DNA from: an uncultured Muribaculaceae bacterium
GTDB taxonomy: Bacteria; Bacteroidota; Bacteroidia; Bacteroidales; Muribaculaceae
DNA length: 37,926 nt
NCBI GenBank assembly: GCA_910584525.1
Contig: CAJUAT010000023.1
Coordinates: 1 to 37,926, forward strand
Direction of reading: 5' to 3'
Made by a program: the position numbers and the translations under genes. Each line of letters starts with the position of its first letter. The stretch's first letter is position 1. Below are positions 14,396 to 22,743 of this stretch, in pieces. Under the pieces are notes generated by a model. It was not told where the DNA came from and did not search any database. It was given only the letters and a program-made list of their open reading frames with translations.

Positions 14396-16631
14396 CTTGG
14401 GGAATGCCGGGCCAGCTCAGGATGCGGCGGCGCATCTCGCCGATTTCCAGAATGCCGCAGGCAAAGCCCTTGCGGATAAGCTCCTGGGGCAGATGCTCGT
14501 CGTATTTGTCGAAAACCAGGTTCTCGTTGGGATATACAAGATCAAGCGGGTCGAAGTCCTTGGCGACCTCCTCCTTGACGACGCTGAAGAACTCCTGCGC
14601 CGAAGCCTTCATAGAGAACTGCATGAAGTAAGGGCGATGCGACTGCAGCCCTCTTATACCCAGCCTTGCCGCGCACTTTATCTTCAGGAATCGTTCGAGA
14701 GCTATCGAGGCATATGTGCCCAGCCATGGGAATAGCGCCCACATTGAGCCTCCGATGTTGACGAGAGGGTGGCTGTCCATACCGGCGGCCATGAATTCTT
14801 TGCGGGCCGTGGCCAGCCGTGCCGCGGCCTGCGGCCGCAGATAGGGATATACCTTCTCCTCCCGCAGCACGCGGTACATCCTCTCCAGGATGCGCGTATG
14901 TATGTCGCCGGCAACATCCCCGAAATATGCCGGGATTATGCCGTTGACAAGCGTGCAGTAGATTTCTTGCTTCTGATGGTCTATCTCGTCGACTACCCAC
15001 ACGCGCCCCGCTATGGCTATCTTGTTGCCGACAGGCGGCGGCTTGACCACCGTGCCCAGCTGCTCCGACCCTGACCGCACATGGTACTCCACATTCTCCT
15101 GAAACACGGCATAGAACTTGTAATCGTTCACAATTCTCTCGCCGTTGATGCCGAGAATGAGGCCGCCGGTTTCCGTGCGCTGTATATGTCCTGTTTCGAG
15201 CAGATGGCGCAGGAGGGTTCTGAAATCTTCCTGGCTGATGTTGCCGAAAGGGGAGAGGGTCAGCACACGAGAAGCAAGTTCGCGAGGTGACATCTCGCCG
15301 TGGGCGGCCAGAGTGCTCATGGTCTGGTGATAGAGGAGGCTGAAAGGCATCCTGCCGGTACGCGGCGGCTCTACCCACCGCTCCTCGATATAGAGCTGCA
15401 CCAGGGCTATCCCCTGGATGAGATACCATGGTATGCGCTCCGGGAGCATAGCCCGCGATTCGGGATATTCCTCGCGCATCACGAACCACATCTCCGACGG
15501 ATTGCCGCGCCGTCCCGTGCGACCCATGCGCTGCAGAAATCCCGATACCGTGAAGGGAGCGTCTATCTGGAATGCCCGCTCCAGCCGTCCTATGTCTATG
15601 CCTAACTCAAGAGTGGCCGTGGCGCATACCGACATCAGCGAGTCATCATCCTTCATGTCGAATTCGGCACTCTCCCGGTAGGATGCCGACAGATTGCCGT
15701 GATGTATCAGAAAGCGTTCCGGCTCATGCTTCTCCCGGCAATACATGCGCAGGTTCTGGCATACCAGCTCGCATTCCTCGCGCGAGTTGGTGAATACGAG
15801 GCATTTCCGTCCGCGGGTATGTTCGAAGATGTAACCCATGCCGGGGTCGGCATTGTCGGGAGCAGTGTCGGTAGGAGCTTCCAGCGGCAGAGGGTTGCCG
15901 GCGGCAGGTGTCGCGGCGTCGGCCTGGGGACCGTGGTTGTAGAAATGCGCCATCGACAGCCGCCATATCTCCTTGCATCTTTCGAAACGGGGTATGACGG
16001 TTATTCTGTTGCTGCCGGCGCCGAGCATGGCGGCGGCCAGCTCCGGGTTGCCTATGGTTGCCGACAGCCCTATCCTCCGCGGCGAGCATCCCGCCACACG
16101 ACACAGCCGCTCTATCAGCGCGAAAGTCTGCAGGCCACGGTCGCAGCGCAGCAGCGAATGGACCTCGTCAATCACGATGAAACGCAGGTCGCCGAACAGC
16201 GACGGCACCTCCATGTGCTTGTTGATGAGCATCGACTCCAGCGATTCAGGCGTGATCTGAAGAATGCCCGAGGGGTTCCTGAGGAGTTTCCTTTTAGCCG
16301 ACTGCGGGGCGTCGCCATGCCAGCGGGTCACGGTTATATCCTCCATGGCGCAGAGGTCGTCGAGACGTTGGAACTGGTCGTTGATAAGCGCTTTCAGAGG
16401 GGCTATGTATAGAATGCCCACCGATGCCGAAGGGTCTTCGTCGAGGAGGGTGAGGATGGGGAAGAAAGCGGCTTCCGTTTTTCCGGAGGCCGTGGAGGCG
16501 GTTAGGAGCACGTTGGCGTCGGTGTTGAATATGGCGTCGGCGGCGGCGTTCTGCACACCGCGCAGCGACTGCCACCCCGAGCTGTATATGTACTCCCGGA
16601 TAAAGGGGGCGTATCTGTTGAAGGCATCCAT
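14385..16631 (-). CDS. Lhr-like superfamily 2 helicase (BrxHI-like)
   Basis: The 748-residue DEAD/DEAH helicase has all SF2 motifs: Q-like LRGVQNAAADAI (about 23-34), motif I TASTASGKTE (44-53), Ia APLKALINDQ, II VIDEVH (153-158), III LSATIG, IV CLVFTNSREE, V ATATLELGIDIGRLE and VI QRMGRTGRRG. About 300 further residues follow, as in Lhr-type helicases. It would unwind or translocate on nucleic acid. It is the third gene of the operon, 4 bp after the ATPase gene. BREX type 2 loci carry a comparable BrxD-BrxHI pair; a general repair helicase is the alternative. Confidence 0.88.
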   Translation of the reverse strand: MDAFNRYAPFIREYIYSSGWQSLRGVQNAAADAIFNTDANVLLTASTASGKTEAAFFPILTLLDEDPSASVGILYIAPLKALINDQFQRLDDLCAMEDITVTRWHGDAPQSAKRKLLRNPSGILQITPESLESMLINKHMEVPSLFGDLRFIVIDEVHSLLRCDRGLQTFALIERLCRVAGCSPRRIGLSATIGNPELAAAMLGAGSNRITVIPRFERCKEIWRLSMAHFYNHGPQADAATPAAGNPLPLEAPTDTAPDNADPGMGYIFEHTRGRKCLVFTNSREECELVCQNLRMYCREKHEPERFLIHHGNLSASYRESAEFDMKDDDSLMSVCATATLELGIDIGRLERAFQIDAPFTVSGFLQRMGRTGRRGNPSEMWFVMREEYPESRAMLPERIPWYLIQGIALVQLYIEERWVEPPRTGRMPFSLLYHQTMSTLAAHGEMSPRELASRVLTLSPFGNISQEDFRTLLRHLLETGHIQRTETGGLILGINGERIVNDYKFYAVFQENVEYHVRSGSEQLGTVVKPPPVGNKIAIAGRVWVVDEIDHQKQEIYCTLVNGIIPAYFGDVAGDIHTRILERMYRVLREEKVYPYLRPQAAARLATARKEFMAAGMDSHPLVNIGGSMWALFPWLGTYASIALERFLKIKCAARLGIRGLQSHRPYFMQFSMKASAQEFFSVVKEEVAKDFDPLDLVYPNENLVFDKYDEHLPQELIRKGFACGILEIGEMRRRILSWPGIPQVSE

Positions 16632-16635
16632 ATCG

Positions 16636-17964
16636 TCAGATTTCGAACTCGAGGAAGTCGTCGGCGGCTTTGTCGGAGATGGCCTCCGACTTGGCGTAGG
16701 CGAACTCCTCCGAGTCGATTATCGACTGCATCTGCAGGTCGGGATGCTGGTACATGAGGTCGAGGAGCTCTATAAAGTCGCGGATCACCTCGCGGGGGGT
16801 GATGTTGCTGTCGGCGCCTATGCGGCTGAACTCAAGCTTTATGAAAGCAGCCAAGTCGTCGGCGGTGAGACGCCGCGGATAACCGTACAGAGAGGCGTGC
16901 ATGTCGGCGAGTTTCTCGGTGAGCACGAGCATTTCCTCGGCGGTGAGCGGCTCGAGGCGTATTATGGGGGCGAGCATGTCGCGAACGCCGGGACGCGAGA
17001 ACTTCCCCTCGGCAAGCCGCGAGCGCAACGCCTCATAGCTGAACACTCCGCGACGCCGGTCCTCCACGGTCTGTGGCGTGGCGCCCATGATGATGCCCAG
17101 ATAGTGGGCCTTCCCCTGGAGTGTGTCGTTGTACATCGTCAGTATCTTCTCGTAATTGTTCTGGCGTGTCAGCGACTGAGGTATCTTGTAGATGTTCACC
17201 AGCTCGTCGATCATGAGAATGAGCCCCGTATAGCCGGCCATGCGGAAGAAGGCGGCGAATAGCTTGAGGTATTCGTACCAGTTGTCGTCGGTGATGATTA
17301 TGTTTACGCCCAGCTCTTTTTTGGCCTCGGTTTTTGTGGAATATTCGGCGCGGAACCAACGAGTCACGGCGCTCTTCCTGTCGTCGTCGCCCTCGATGTA
17401 GGCATGGTAATATGCGGAGATGAGGCGAGCGAACTCAAAGCCGTAAACCATCTCGCTTAGGGATGAGGTCACTTCGTGGATTTTTCTGTCGACCACCGGT
17501 GTGAGAGCCGGGTCGTCGGGAGAGAGGCCGCTGTCGGCCATGGCCTGCGACTGCACGCCACTGATCCATCTGTCGAGCACCAGGGTGAGGGCACCTCCCT
17601 CGGGACGCGTTTTCGTGGCAAGGTTGCCGATGAGCTCCCGGTAGGTAGCCAGCCCCTGACCCCGGGTCCCCTGAAGACGTCGCTCCGGCGACAGGTCGGC
17701 ATCGGCCACGATAAACCCCCGGTCCATGACGTAATTGCGTATGGTCTGCAGCAGAAAACTTTTCCCCGAGCCGTAGCGCCCTACGATGAAACGGAAGGAA
17801 GCGCCACCCTCCGAGATAATCTCGACATCATGCAGAAGCGCCTCTATCTCGTTCTTGCGCCCTACGGCTATGTATGGCAGCCCTATGCGAGGTACTACCC
17901 CGCCTTTCAGAGAGTTCAATACGGTCTGCGCTATCCTGCGCGGCACTTTCCTCTTGTCTTCCAT
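16636..17964 (-). CDS. BrxD-like ATP-binding protein (DUF2791 / BREX_ATP-bind)
   Basis: This 442-residue P-loop ATPase starts with the family layout PRRIAQTVLNSLKGGVVP and GLPYIAVGRKNEI. Walker A is GRYGSGKS at residues 62-69, Walker B LILMIDE at 248-254, and a sensor-like IIMGATPQT follows at 291-299. The C-terminus has ITPREVIRDFIELLD, typical of BrxD-type proteins that are thought to load or regulate a partner helicase. The gene is 25 bp after the TerB-type gene and 4 bp before the helicase, so it is clearly co-transcribed. Start MEDKRKVPRR is the only good ATG. Confidence 0.88.
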   Translation of the reverse strand: MEDKRKVPRRIAQTVLNSLKGGVVPRIGLPYIAVGRKNEIEALLHDVEIISEGGASFRFIVGRYGSGKSFLLQTIRNYVMDRGFIVADADLSPERRLQGTRGQGLATYRELIGNLATKTRPEGGALTLVLDRWISGVQSQAMADSGLSPDDPALTPVVDRKIHEVTSSLSEMVYGFEFARLISAYYHAYIEGDDDRKSAVTRWFRAEYSTKTEAKKELGVNIIITDDNWYEYLKLFAAFFRMAGYTGLILMIDELVNIYKIPQSLTRQNNYEKILTMYNDTLQGKAHYLGIIMGATPQTVEDRRRGVFSYEALRSRLAEGKFSRPGVRDMLAPIIRLEPLTAEEMLVLTEKLADMHASLYGYPRRLTADDLAAFIKLEFSRIGADSNITPREVIRDFIELLDLMYQHPDLQMQSIIDSEEFAYAKSEAISDKAADDFLEFEI

Positions 17965-17989
17965 TATATCGGTTGTCGCAAATTAAAAA

Positions 17990-19558
17990 TCAATGGTTAA
18001 ACAAATCTCTTACGTCGTCGATGTAATCCTCCACGATATGCATATGCCCCGCCTCGTCGGTCTCCACTATATTGTCGCCTATGTCGTCGAAGAATCGTGC
18101 GTTTATGTTGTCGGCGGCTATGGAGGGCATGAGGTTCATTTCCTTGAGTAATGGAGCGGGGTCGGAGCCGTCGAGCAATACCGCCACTATGCGGAGCTCC
18201 GCATCGGCTGGAGCTGGGGATGCGGGGGTATTGTCGGCGGCGGTTTCCCGGGTGGGGGGAGGGGTCGGTATGGCTTCCTGTTCGGCGGCGCGCTCCTCGT
18301 CGGTAAGCAGACTCTCCCGCGTGCTTGCCGCGGCGGTGCGTATGTCGGCAAGCTTGCTCATGTCGATCTTTATGCTCTGCAGCCGCTCCTCGCGTTCCCG
18401 CTCCTCCTCGGAAGCTATCGCCTGCTGTATATATGGCTCCGCCCATCTCTGGTCGGCGTTATCCTTCAGCAGCCTGCCGGTGCGCAGATAACACCGCAGC
18501 AACCGATCGGCAGCTCCGATGTATTGACCGAAGATGTGGAGATGGAAGTAGTAGCTGTCATAGCGGAATGTGTACCAGTTGGAACCAATGACGCGGTATT
18601 CATGGTGGCTGTCCAGACGATAGATATAGCCGGAGCTGATATTCTCGCGCATGTGATAGACGGCATTGGAGAAGGGATAGTAGAAAAGCTTCGACATATG
18701 GCCGAATACGGCGTCGAAAAGGTCTCTGCCGCTTGCATCGCGATAATTTTTCACGCCGTAGCGCCAAGCGGCGGCGAACAGTCGTAATCCGCGGTCGCCG
18801 GCGGCTGTCAGTACCGGACTTTTCGACATCCTCTTCGGGGCGAAAACCAGTATGGCCTTGGCCACTTCGCTGTCGGTGTGGGCATCGGGGTCTTTCAGCA
18901 CGCCGAGGGCCTTGTCGCGGATTTGCTCCTCACTGCCGAGATAGCGCCGGGCTCGGTCCGGACTCACATTGTGGACTATGCATACCTCCAGCATCCATTT
19001 GTGCAGGTTGCGCTTCATGACCCCGTCGCCGAAGCCGGCAAGCAGGAACCGCTGTTCGAACTCCTCCAGCTTGTCGAGAATCTCTTCCGCCGTGTCGGAC
19101 CCTATGCCGTTGATGGTCTCGTAGAGATAGAGGTAGGCGAACGACAGGGGACATCGCTGAGTGTCGCCGGCGCGATAGACGGTGCGCCATGTGAAGTAAC
19201 CCCGCAGCTGGGTGGTGGTCAGCAGCTGGTAGGTGGGATAGTATAATTTCAGATTTCCGGAAAAGGGCTTGTTGTCTTCGAAATCGGCCATGAAGAGAGC
19301 CTGCCGGTAGAAGATTTCGTCACGGCTCTGGTAGGGGTAATGATATTCGCTTCCAATATTTCGCAGCTTTGCGAGGCGCGATTTTACAGGGTCTATGGCA
19401 GAGGCGCGTATCACACCTGCCGGCATCAGCGGAGTGGCTCCAAACACCTTCCCCGCGTCAGTCCCCGGACTGTCCAGCTCAATGGCATAGCCGCTGCCGT
19501 CGGCGGCCGCACTATACTCCGCCGGCTTCACCTTTCTCTGATTGTCCGTATGGCCCAT
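17990..19558 (-). CDS. TerB-N / TerB-C domain protein
   Basis: From ATG 19558 the protein has 522 residues; the frame stays open to 19708, but that extra part is encoded by a repeat element and is unlikely to be translated. The TerB-N region (about 50-190) shows KLYYPTYQLLTTTQLRGYFT, WRTVYRAGD and FAYLYLYETINGIG. The TerB-C region at the end has LLKEMNLMPSIAADNINARF, FDDIGDNIVE and VEDYIDDVRDLF. The central metal-binding TerB domain is not evident; instead there is a charged linker with a Pro/Thr/Ala stretch. Anantharaman et al. (2012) linked TerB-N/C proteins with ATPases and SF2 helicases in predicted DNA-processing systems. First gene of the operon. Confidence 0.8.
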   Translation of the reverse strand: MGHTDNQRKVKPAEYSAAADGSGYAIELDSPGTDAGKVFGATPLMPAGVIRASAIDPVKSRLAKLRNIGSEYHYPYQSRDEIFYRQALFMADFEDNKPFSGNLKLYYPTYQLLTTTQLRGYFTWRTVYRAGDTQRCPLSFAYLYLYETINGIGSDTAEEILDKLEEFEQRFLLAGFGDGVMKRNLHKWMLEVCIVHNVSPDRARRYLGSEEQIRDKALGVLKDPDAHTDSEVAKAILVFAPKRMSKSPVLTAAGDRGLRLFAAAWRYGVKNYRDASGRDLFDAVFGHMSKLFYYPFSNAVYHMRENISSGYIYRLDSHHEYRVIGSNWYTFRYDSYYFHLHIFGQYIGAADRLLRCYLRTGRLLKDNADQRWAEPYIQQAIASEEEREREERLQSIKIDMSKLADIRTAAASTRESLLTDEERAAEQEAIPTPPPTRETAADNTPASPAPADAELRIVAVLLDGSDPAPLLKEMNLMPSIAADNINARFFDDIGDNIVETDEAGHMHIVEDYIDDVRDLFNH

Positions 19559-19591
19559 ATTTATCGATGACAAGATGGCTGAATCCGCTTC

Positions 19592-19776
19592 TAAGTAACT
19601 GGTCGAAATTATTTTAATGTTTATTCGAGGATGATTTTTAGAAGATTTTTCTCTGTGAAGAAGGAGTGTGGCGAGCCACATGACTGATGAACAGAGGAAA
19701 AGATTCAAAAATCATACCGAAGAAACATTGAAATAATCAGACCGGAAACTATAAAATAATTTTGAACAGTTACTTA
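19592..19776. repeat. Palindromic element 2 (about 185 bp)
   Basis: The outer arms are TAAGTAACTGGTCGAAATT (from 19592) and AATTTTGAACAGTTACTTA (ending 19776). Inner arms pair as well: ATGATTTTT (19631-19639) with AAAAATCAT (19708-19716), and TTTTTCTCTGT with ACAGAGGAAAA. The apex is TGTGG (19667-19671), loop CGAG, CCACA (19676-19680). It matches element 1 in arms, core (GAAGGAGTGT..GCGAG) and size. It lies directly upstream of the TerB operon and could influence its expression. Confidence 0.7.
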
Positions 19777-19800
19777 TATAACGTAAAGCATCGTATATAA

Positions 19801-20007
19801 TTATGGCTTTATACCGATGAGCCGCATTGTGATGTCGGGGTTGGCGGCGACGAGCCTTATTATGGAAGCGCCATCCTCGATGCCCCGCTGCATGTATTCT
19901 TTTTCCACAGGATGAATGAAAGGCGAGATCAGGACGCCTTGGCTACGGATTGTCTCGTCCCATTGGCGTTTGAGCCTTTGAAGCTCGGCCGATGAATAGC
20001 GGCGGCT
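19801..20007 (-). pseudogene. C-terminal protein fragment between repeats
   Basis: The last 68 codons of a longer open frame look protein-like (ELQRLKRQWDETIRSQGVLI, SPFIHPVEKEYMQRGIEDGA, ending MRLIGIKP). Upstream the frame passes through copy B of the 19-bp motif and then merely shadows the M48 gene, so a natural N-terminus is missing. The sequence reminds me of Bacteroidales proteins with a GVLxSPFIxPxEK motif but I cannot name the family. It is probably a remnant. Confidence 0.35.
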
Positions 20008-20025
20008 AAGAGCGCGTTCCTTAAA
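20007..20025 (+). repeat. 19-bp dispersed motif, copy B
   Basis: TAAGAGCGCGTTCCTTAAA is identical to copy A and is followed by AATTTCGAGGCCGTAGGGGC, related to the flank of copy A. Confidence 0.65.
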
Positions 20026-20091
20026 ATTTCGAGGCCGTAGGGGCGGCTCTTTTCGAGCAGATTTATCTCCCTTTGGTCGATGAGCTAAAGG

Positions 20092-20147
20092 TTTTCGAGT
20101 TGAGGAGGAAGCGATGCGAGCATCGTGACCGACGAGACCTCGGAAAA
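20092..20147. repeat. Shorter palindromic element 3
   Basis: TTTTCGAG (20092-20099) pairs imperfectly with CTCGGAAAA (20139-20147). The centre is CGATG, loop CGAG, CATCG (20112-20125). The apex has the same loop as elements 1 and 2 on a different stem. Confidence 0.5.
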
Positions 20148-20209
20148 TATGCAGAATGGCGGCGGATGGCGGCCGGATGGCCGGATGGGCATATGTCGGG
20201 ATTTTTTTG

Positions 20210-20217
20210 TAATTTTG
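20210..20217 (+). promoter_or_regulatory. -7 box of the M48 protease gene
   Basis: TAATTTTG lies 36 nt before the ATG at 20254. No TTTG is seen at the -33 position. Confidence 0.5.
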
Positions 20218-20253
20218 CAGCTGAGACAACTGAATACCAATCAAAATCATATA

Positions 20254-21060
20254 ATGAGAAGAAGAATCAAGGCTGCGATCATGGCAGCGGTGGTGGCGAT
20301 GGCTGTGATGCCGATGGGCGCGAATGCGCAGTTTAATCTCGGGAAGGCTATAAATGCCGGTGTCAAGGGTGTCCAGGCCCTTACCATCAGCGACAAGGAT
20401 ATGGCCAACTATTCCCACGAATCGGTGCAATGGATGGATACCCATAATAAGGTCTCTGACGCCAACAGCGAATACACCAAGCGTCTCAACAGACTGACGG
20501 AGGGCATTACGGATGCCGACGGCATTCCGTTGAATTTCAAGGTTTATGAAGTGATTGACGTGAATGCTTTCGCGTGTCCCGACGGAAGCGTGCGTGTATT
20601 CTCTTCTCTGATGGATATCATGGACGACGACGAACTGATGGGCATCATAGGCCATGAGATAGGGCATGTCACGAAGCGTCATTCGAAGAAGGCCTTCAAG
20701 CAGGAGCTTCTCACAGGCGCGGCTCTTGATGCCATATCCTCTGCCGGAGGAACGGCGGCGGCACTCAGCAGCTCCGTGCTCGGCCAGCTCGGCCAGGCTC
20801 TCGCCAGCGCCAAGTATTCCCAGGCACAGGAGAAGGAGGCCGACGATGCCGGTTATGAGTTCCTCGTGGCCAAAGGCCGCAATCCCTGGGGCATGGTGAT
20901 GGCTTTCGAGAAATTCCGCGATATGGAGGCAAAGGCCGGGTCGGGAAAGGCAAGCTATTTCCAGAGAATGTTCTCCTCGCATCCCGAGACGGAAGCACGC
21001 ATCAAGCGCATGACGAAGCGCTGTGAGAAGGATGGCATCGCCCGTCCGGCAAAGAAATAA
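20254..21060 (+). CDS. M48 family metalloprotease, secreted
   Basis: Starting at ATG 20254 (MRRRIKAAIMAAVVAMAVMP) the 268-residue protein has a clear signal peptide cleaved near ANA-QF; an earlier in-frame start would bury it and lies before the promoter box. The catalytic zinc motif is IGHEIGHVTKRH (HExxH, about residues 132-143) and the third ligand region is EKEADDAGYEFL. It belongs with BepA/LoiP-like periplasmic proteases that handle outer-membrane proteins; the specific substrate is unknown. It is followed after 7 bp by a membrane protein gene, probably co-transcribed. Confidence 0.9.
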   Translation: MRRRIKAAIMAAVVAMAVMPMGANAQFNLGKAINAGVKGVQALTISDKDMANYSHESVQWMDTHNKVSDANSEYTKRLNRLTEGITDADGIPLNFKVYEVIDVNAFACPDGSVRVFSSLMDIMDDDELMGIIGHEIGHVTKRHSKKAFKQELLTGAALDAISSAGGTAAALSSSVLGQLGQALASAKYSQAQEKEADDAGYEFLVAKGRNPWGMVMAFEKFRDMEAKAGSGKASYFQRMFSSHPETEARIKRMTKRCEKDGIARPAKK

Positions 21061-21067
21061 GCTACGT

Positions 21068-21748
21068 ATGGGAGCTAAAACGAAAACCGCAATGAAGATT
21101 GTTGCCGCAAGCATGCTTGTGGCAATAATCATTTTATGCGTAGGGGCATGTATCTCATTGGCGGAGGATACGCTGGTGTCGTGGTGGAGGCCGTTTCTTA
21201 TCAGCGGGATGGCCGCGGCGGCACTCAGCCAGGTGGTATGGCGTTTCTGGCGATGGATTCTGGATACGGATACCAAATGGGTATGCTATTCCTTCGCGGT
21301 TGTGGGCGTCACGCTTTTCTTGGCGAGCAGCTGGTATGTGCTCAATTACGCGCTTGGCGACAGGACAGCGGTGAGCTACAGCCGGCTCCCCATAGAGCGC
21401 GTCTACCGGGAGAAACATTACCAGACACGCCGCGTAAGCCGCCGCACCTATGCCCGTGGAGCGCCTTACTGGGTATACAAGGCCGACGTTAGGCTGCCGG
21501 AAGAGAAAACCGTCGGCATCAAGCTGACTGCCGCACAATATAAATCACTTCAGAAAGGCGACACGTTAGTGATAGCGGTGCGCAAGGGAGCCTTGGGCGT
21601 TCCGGTGGTAGACCCCTCCATGACACAATTCCCCACATTGAAAAAGAAAAAGCCTCGCGACAGATACCGTGACAGCACGCGGGCATACCGACGTTACCGC
21701 ATGTACCGCGACAGTTTGTCGCATACCAGAGCCGGGGGTATGCCGTAA
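21068..21748 (+). CDS. Membrane-anchored hypothetical protein
   Basis: The 226-residue protein (ATG 21068) has three hydrophobic helices in its first 100 residues (VAASMLVAIIILCVGACISL, then a second about 40-60 and a third about 75-95), followed by a basic soluble part (REKHYQTRRVSRRTYARGAP) and a beta-rich segment ending in Arg/Tyr-rich sequence (RDRYRDSTRAYRRYRMYRDS). The layout recalls DUF3592-like or NfeD-like small membrane proteins, without a firm match. Its 7-bp spacing to the protease suggests they work together. The stop overlaps the convergent glycosyltransferase. Confidence 0.7.
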   Translation: MGAKTKTAMKIVAASMLVAIIILCVGACISLAEDTLVSWWRPFLISGMAAAALSQVVWRFWRWILDTDTKWVCYSFAVVGVTLFLASSWYVLNYALGDRTAVSYSRLPIERVYREKHYQTRRVSRRTYARGAPYWVYKADVRLPEEKTVGIKLTAAQYKSLQKGDTLVIAVRKGALGVPVVDPSMTQFPTLKKKKPRDRYRDSTRAYRRYRMYRDSLSHTRAGGMP

Positions 21749-22743
21749 AGGCAATGATAGTCGCCGCGACGGCAGGGCCTGTTGCCATAGACGGAGCAAG
21801 GACGGCAGGTGAGGTCGAGCTGGCATATGTCGTCGGCCTTCTGGTTTATGCCGAGGAAACCGGAGAAAGGATGAGTTGCTCCCCAGACGGTGACGGCCGG
21901 CAGCCCTACGAGAGAGGCCAGATGCATGTTGGCCGAATCCATGGACAGCATGACGTTGCAATGGCTAAGCAGCGACATCTCGGCGTTGATGCCTATGGCG
22001 GCGCGGGCCATGTTGACCACATTGTCGCGGCCTTGGGCCATGGCGTCGATCCTGTCGCATTCGTCATTGCCGAAGCCGAAGATGAATATGCGGCATTCTG
22101 GGCGGACCGCGAAATGGTCCACCACCTGCTTCATCAGTTCCGGGGGATATATCTTGCCGTCATGTTTGGCGAAGGGTGCAATGGCGAGCCATCTGGCTCC
22201 CGGCTGTTTGGGCGGAGTCACGGCGGCGAAGTCGGCCACAGGCCCTTTGCCGTCGCCGAATACTGATGAGAAAGCACCTTCGGCGGGAATTCCGGCGGCG
22301 GCGAATACCTCGCGGTAGCGCTCCGGCGTAGGCTTCAGCTGCACGAGCAGCTTGTTGTTGGGGCGCGTGAGTGCCCTCTTGGCGGCGCGACCCTTGCTTA
22401 TGTGATATGTCCTGACCCCTTTTAGACGCAGCAACGTGCGAATCACCTTTGTGCGCAGCACATCATGCAGGTCGAGGCACATGTCGGGATGATATTCCCT
22501 TTTCAGGTGGCTTGTCAGCTTCGCCAGGCTTCCGAAGCCCTTTAACAGGCCGGTGTCCAGGCCATCCACGGTCAGATTGGCCGGCTTGTTGACAAAAAGC
22601 CGAGCCTGATGTTTTCCGGTGAGGAATATGAAATTCACGTCAGGGCAGGCGTTGCAGGCGTCATATACCACGGGGATGGTCATGGCCACATCGCCGAGTG
22701 CCGAGAAGCGCGTCAGCAGCACATTCTCAGCCCTTTTTGCCAT
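21694..22743 (-). CDS. Glycosyltransferase family 9 (heptosyltransferase-like)
   Basis: The 349-residue protein starts NVLLTRFSALGDVAMTIPVV, the classic GT9 nucleotide-sugar N-lobe. Further hallmarks are DLHDVLRTKVIRTLLRL, WLAIAPFAKHDGKIYPPELM and SMDSANMHLASLVGLPAVTV WGATHP. It ends CRPCSVYGNRPCRRGDYHC, the Cys-rich tail of Bacteroidetes members. It would transfer a sugar during lipopolysaccharide core synthesis. The start overlaps the DUF4254 gene by 17 bp, a pairing common in Bacteroidales. Confidence 0.92.
   Translation of the reverse strand: MAKRAENVLLTRFSALGDVAMTIPVVYDACNACPDVNFIFLTGKHQARLFVNKPANLTVDGLDTGLLKGFGSLAKLTSHLKREYHPDMCLDLHDVLRTKVIRTLLRLKGVRTYHISKGRAAKRALTRPNNKLLVQLKPTPERYREVFAAAGIPAEGAFSSVFGDGKGPVADFAAVTPPKQPGARWLAIAPFAKHDGKIYPPELMKQVVDHFAVRPECRIFIFGFGNDECDRIDAMAQGRDNVVNMARAAIGINAEMSLLSHCNVMLSMDSANMHLASLVGLPAVTVWGATHPFSGFLGINQKADDICQLDLTCRPCSVYGNRPCRRGDYHCLYGIPPALVCDKLSRYMR

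Noticed and set aside
14542..15489. Large alternative frames inside the helicase gene
   Set aside because: Arg/Gly/Pro-rich shadow frames caused by high GC; the helicase frame has all SF2 motifs.
16264..17262. 332-residue plus-strand ORF
   Set aside because: Antisense shadow of the helicase and BrxD-like genes.
19559..19708. N-terminal extension of the TerB-type protein
   Set aside because: It is encoded by palindromic element 2 and the bases next to it; the Met at 19558 gives a normal start.
20125..20253. Longer N-terminus for the M48 protease
   Set aside because: It would precede the promoter box and bury the signal peptide.
19801..21276. 491-residue minus-strand open frame
   Set aside because: Most of it is antisense to the M48 protease and its membrane partner and has no domain; only the last 68 codons look like a real gene remnant.
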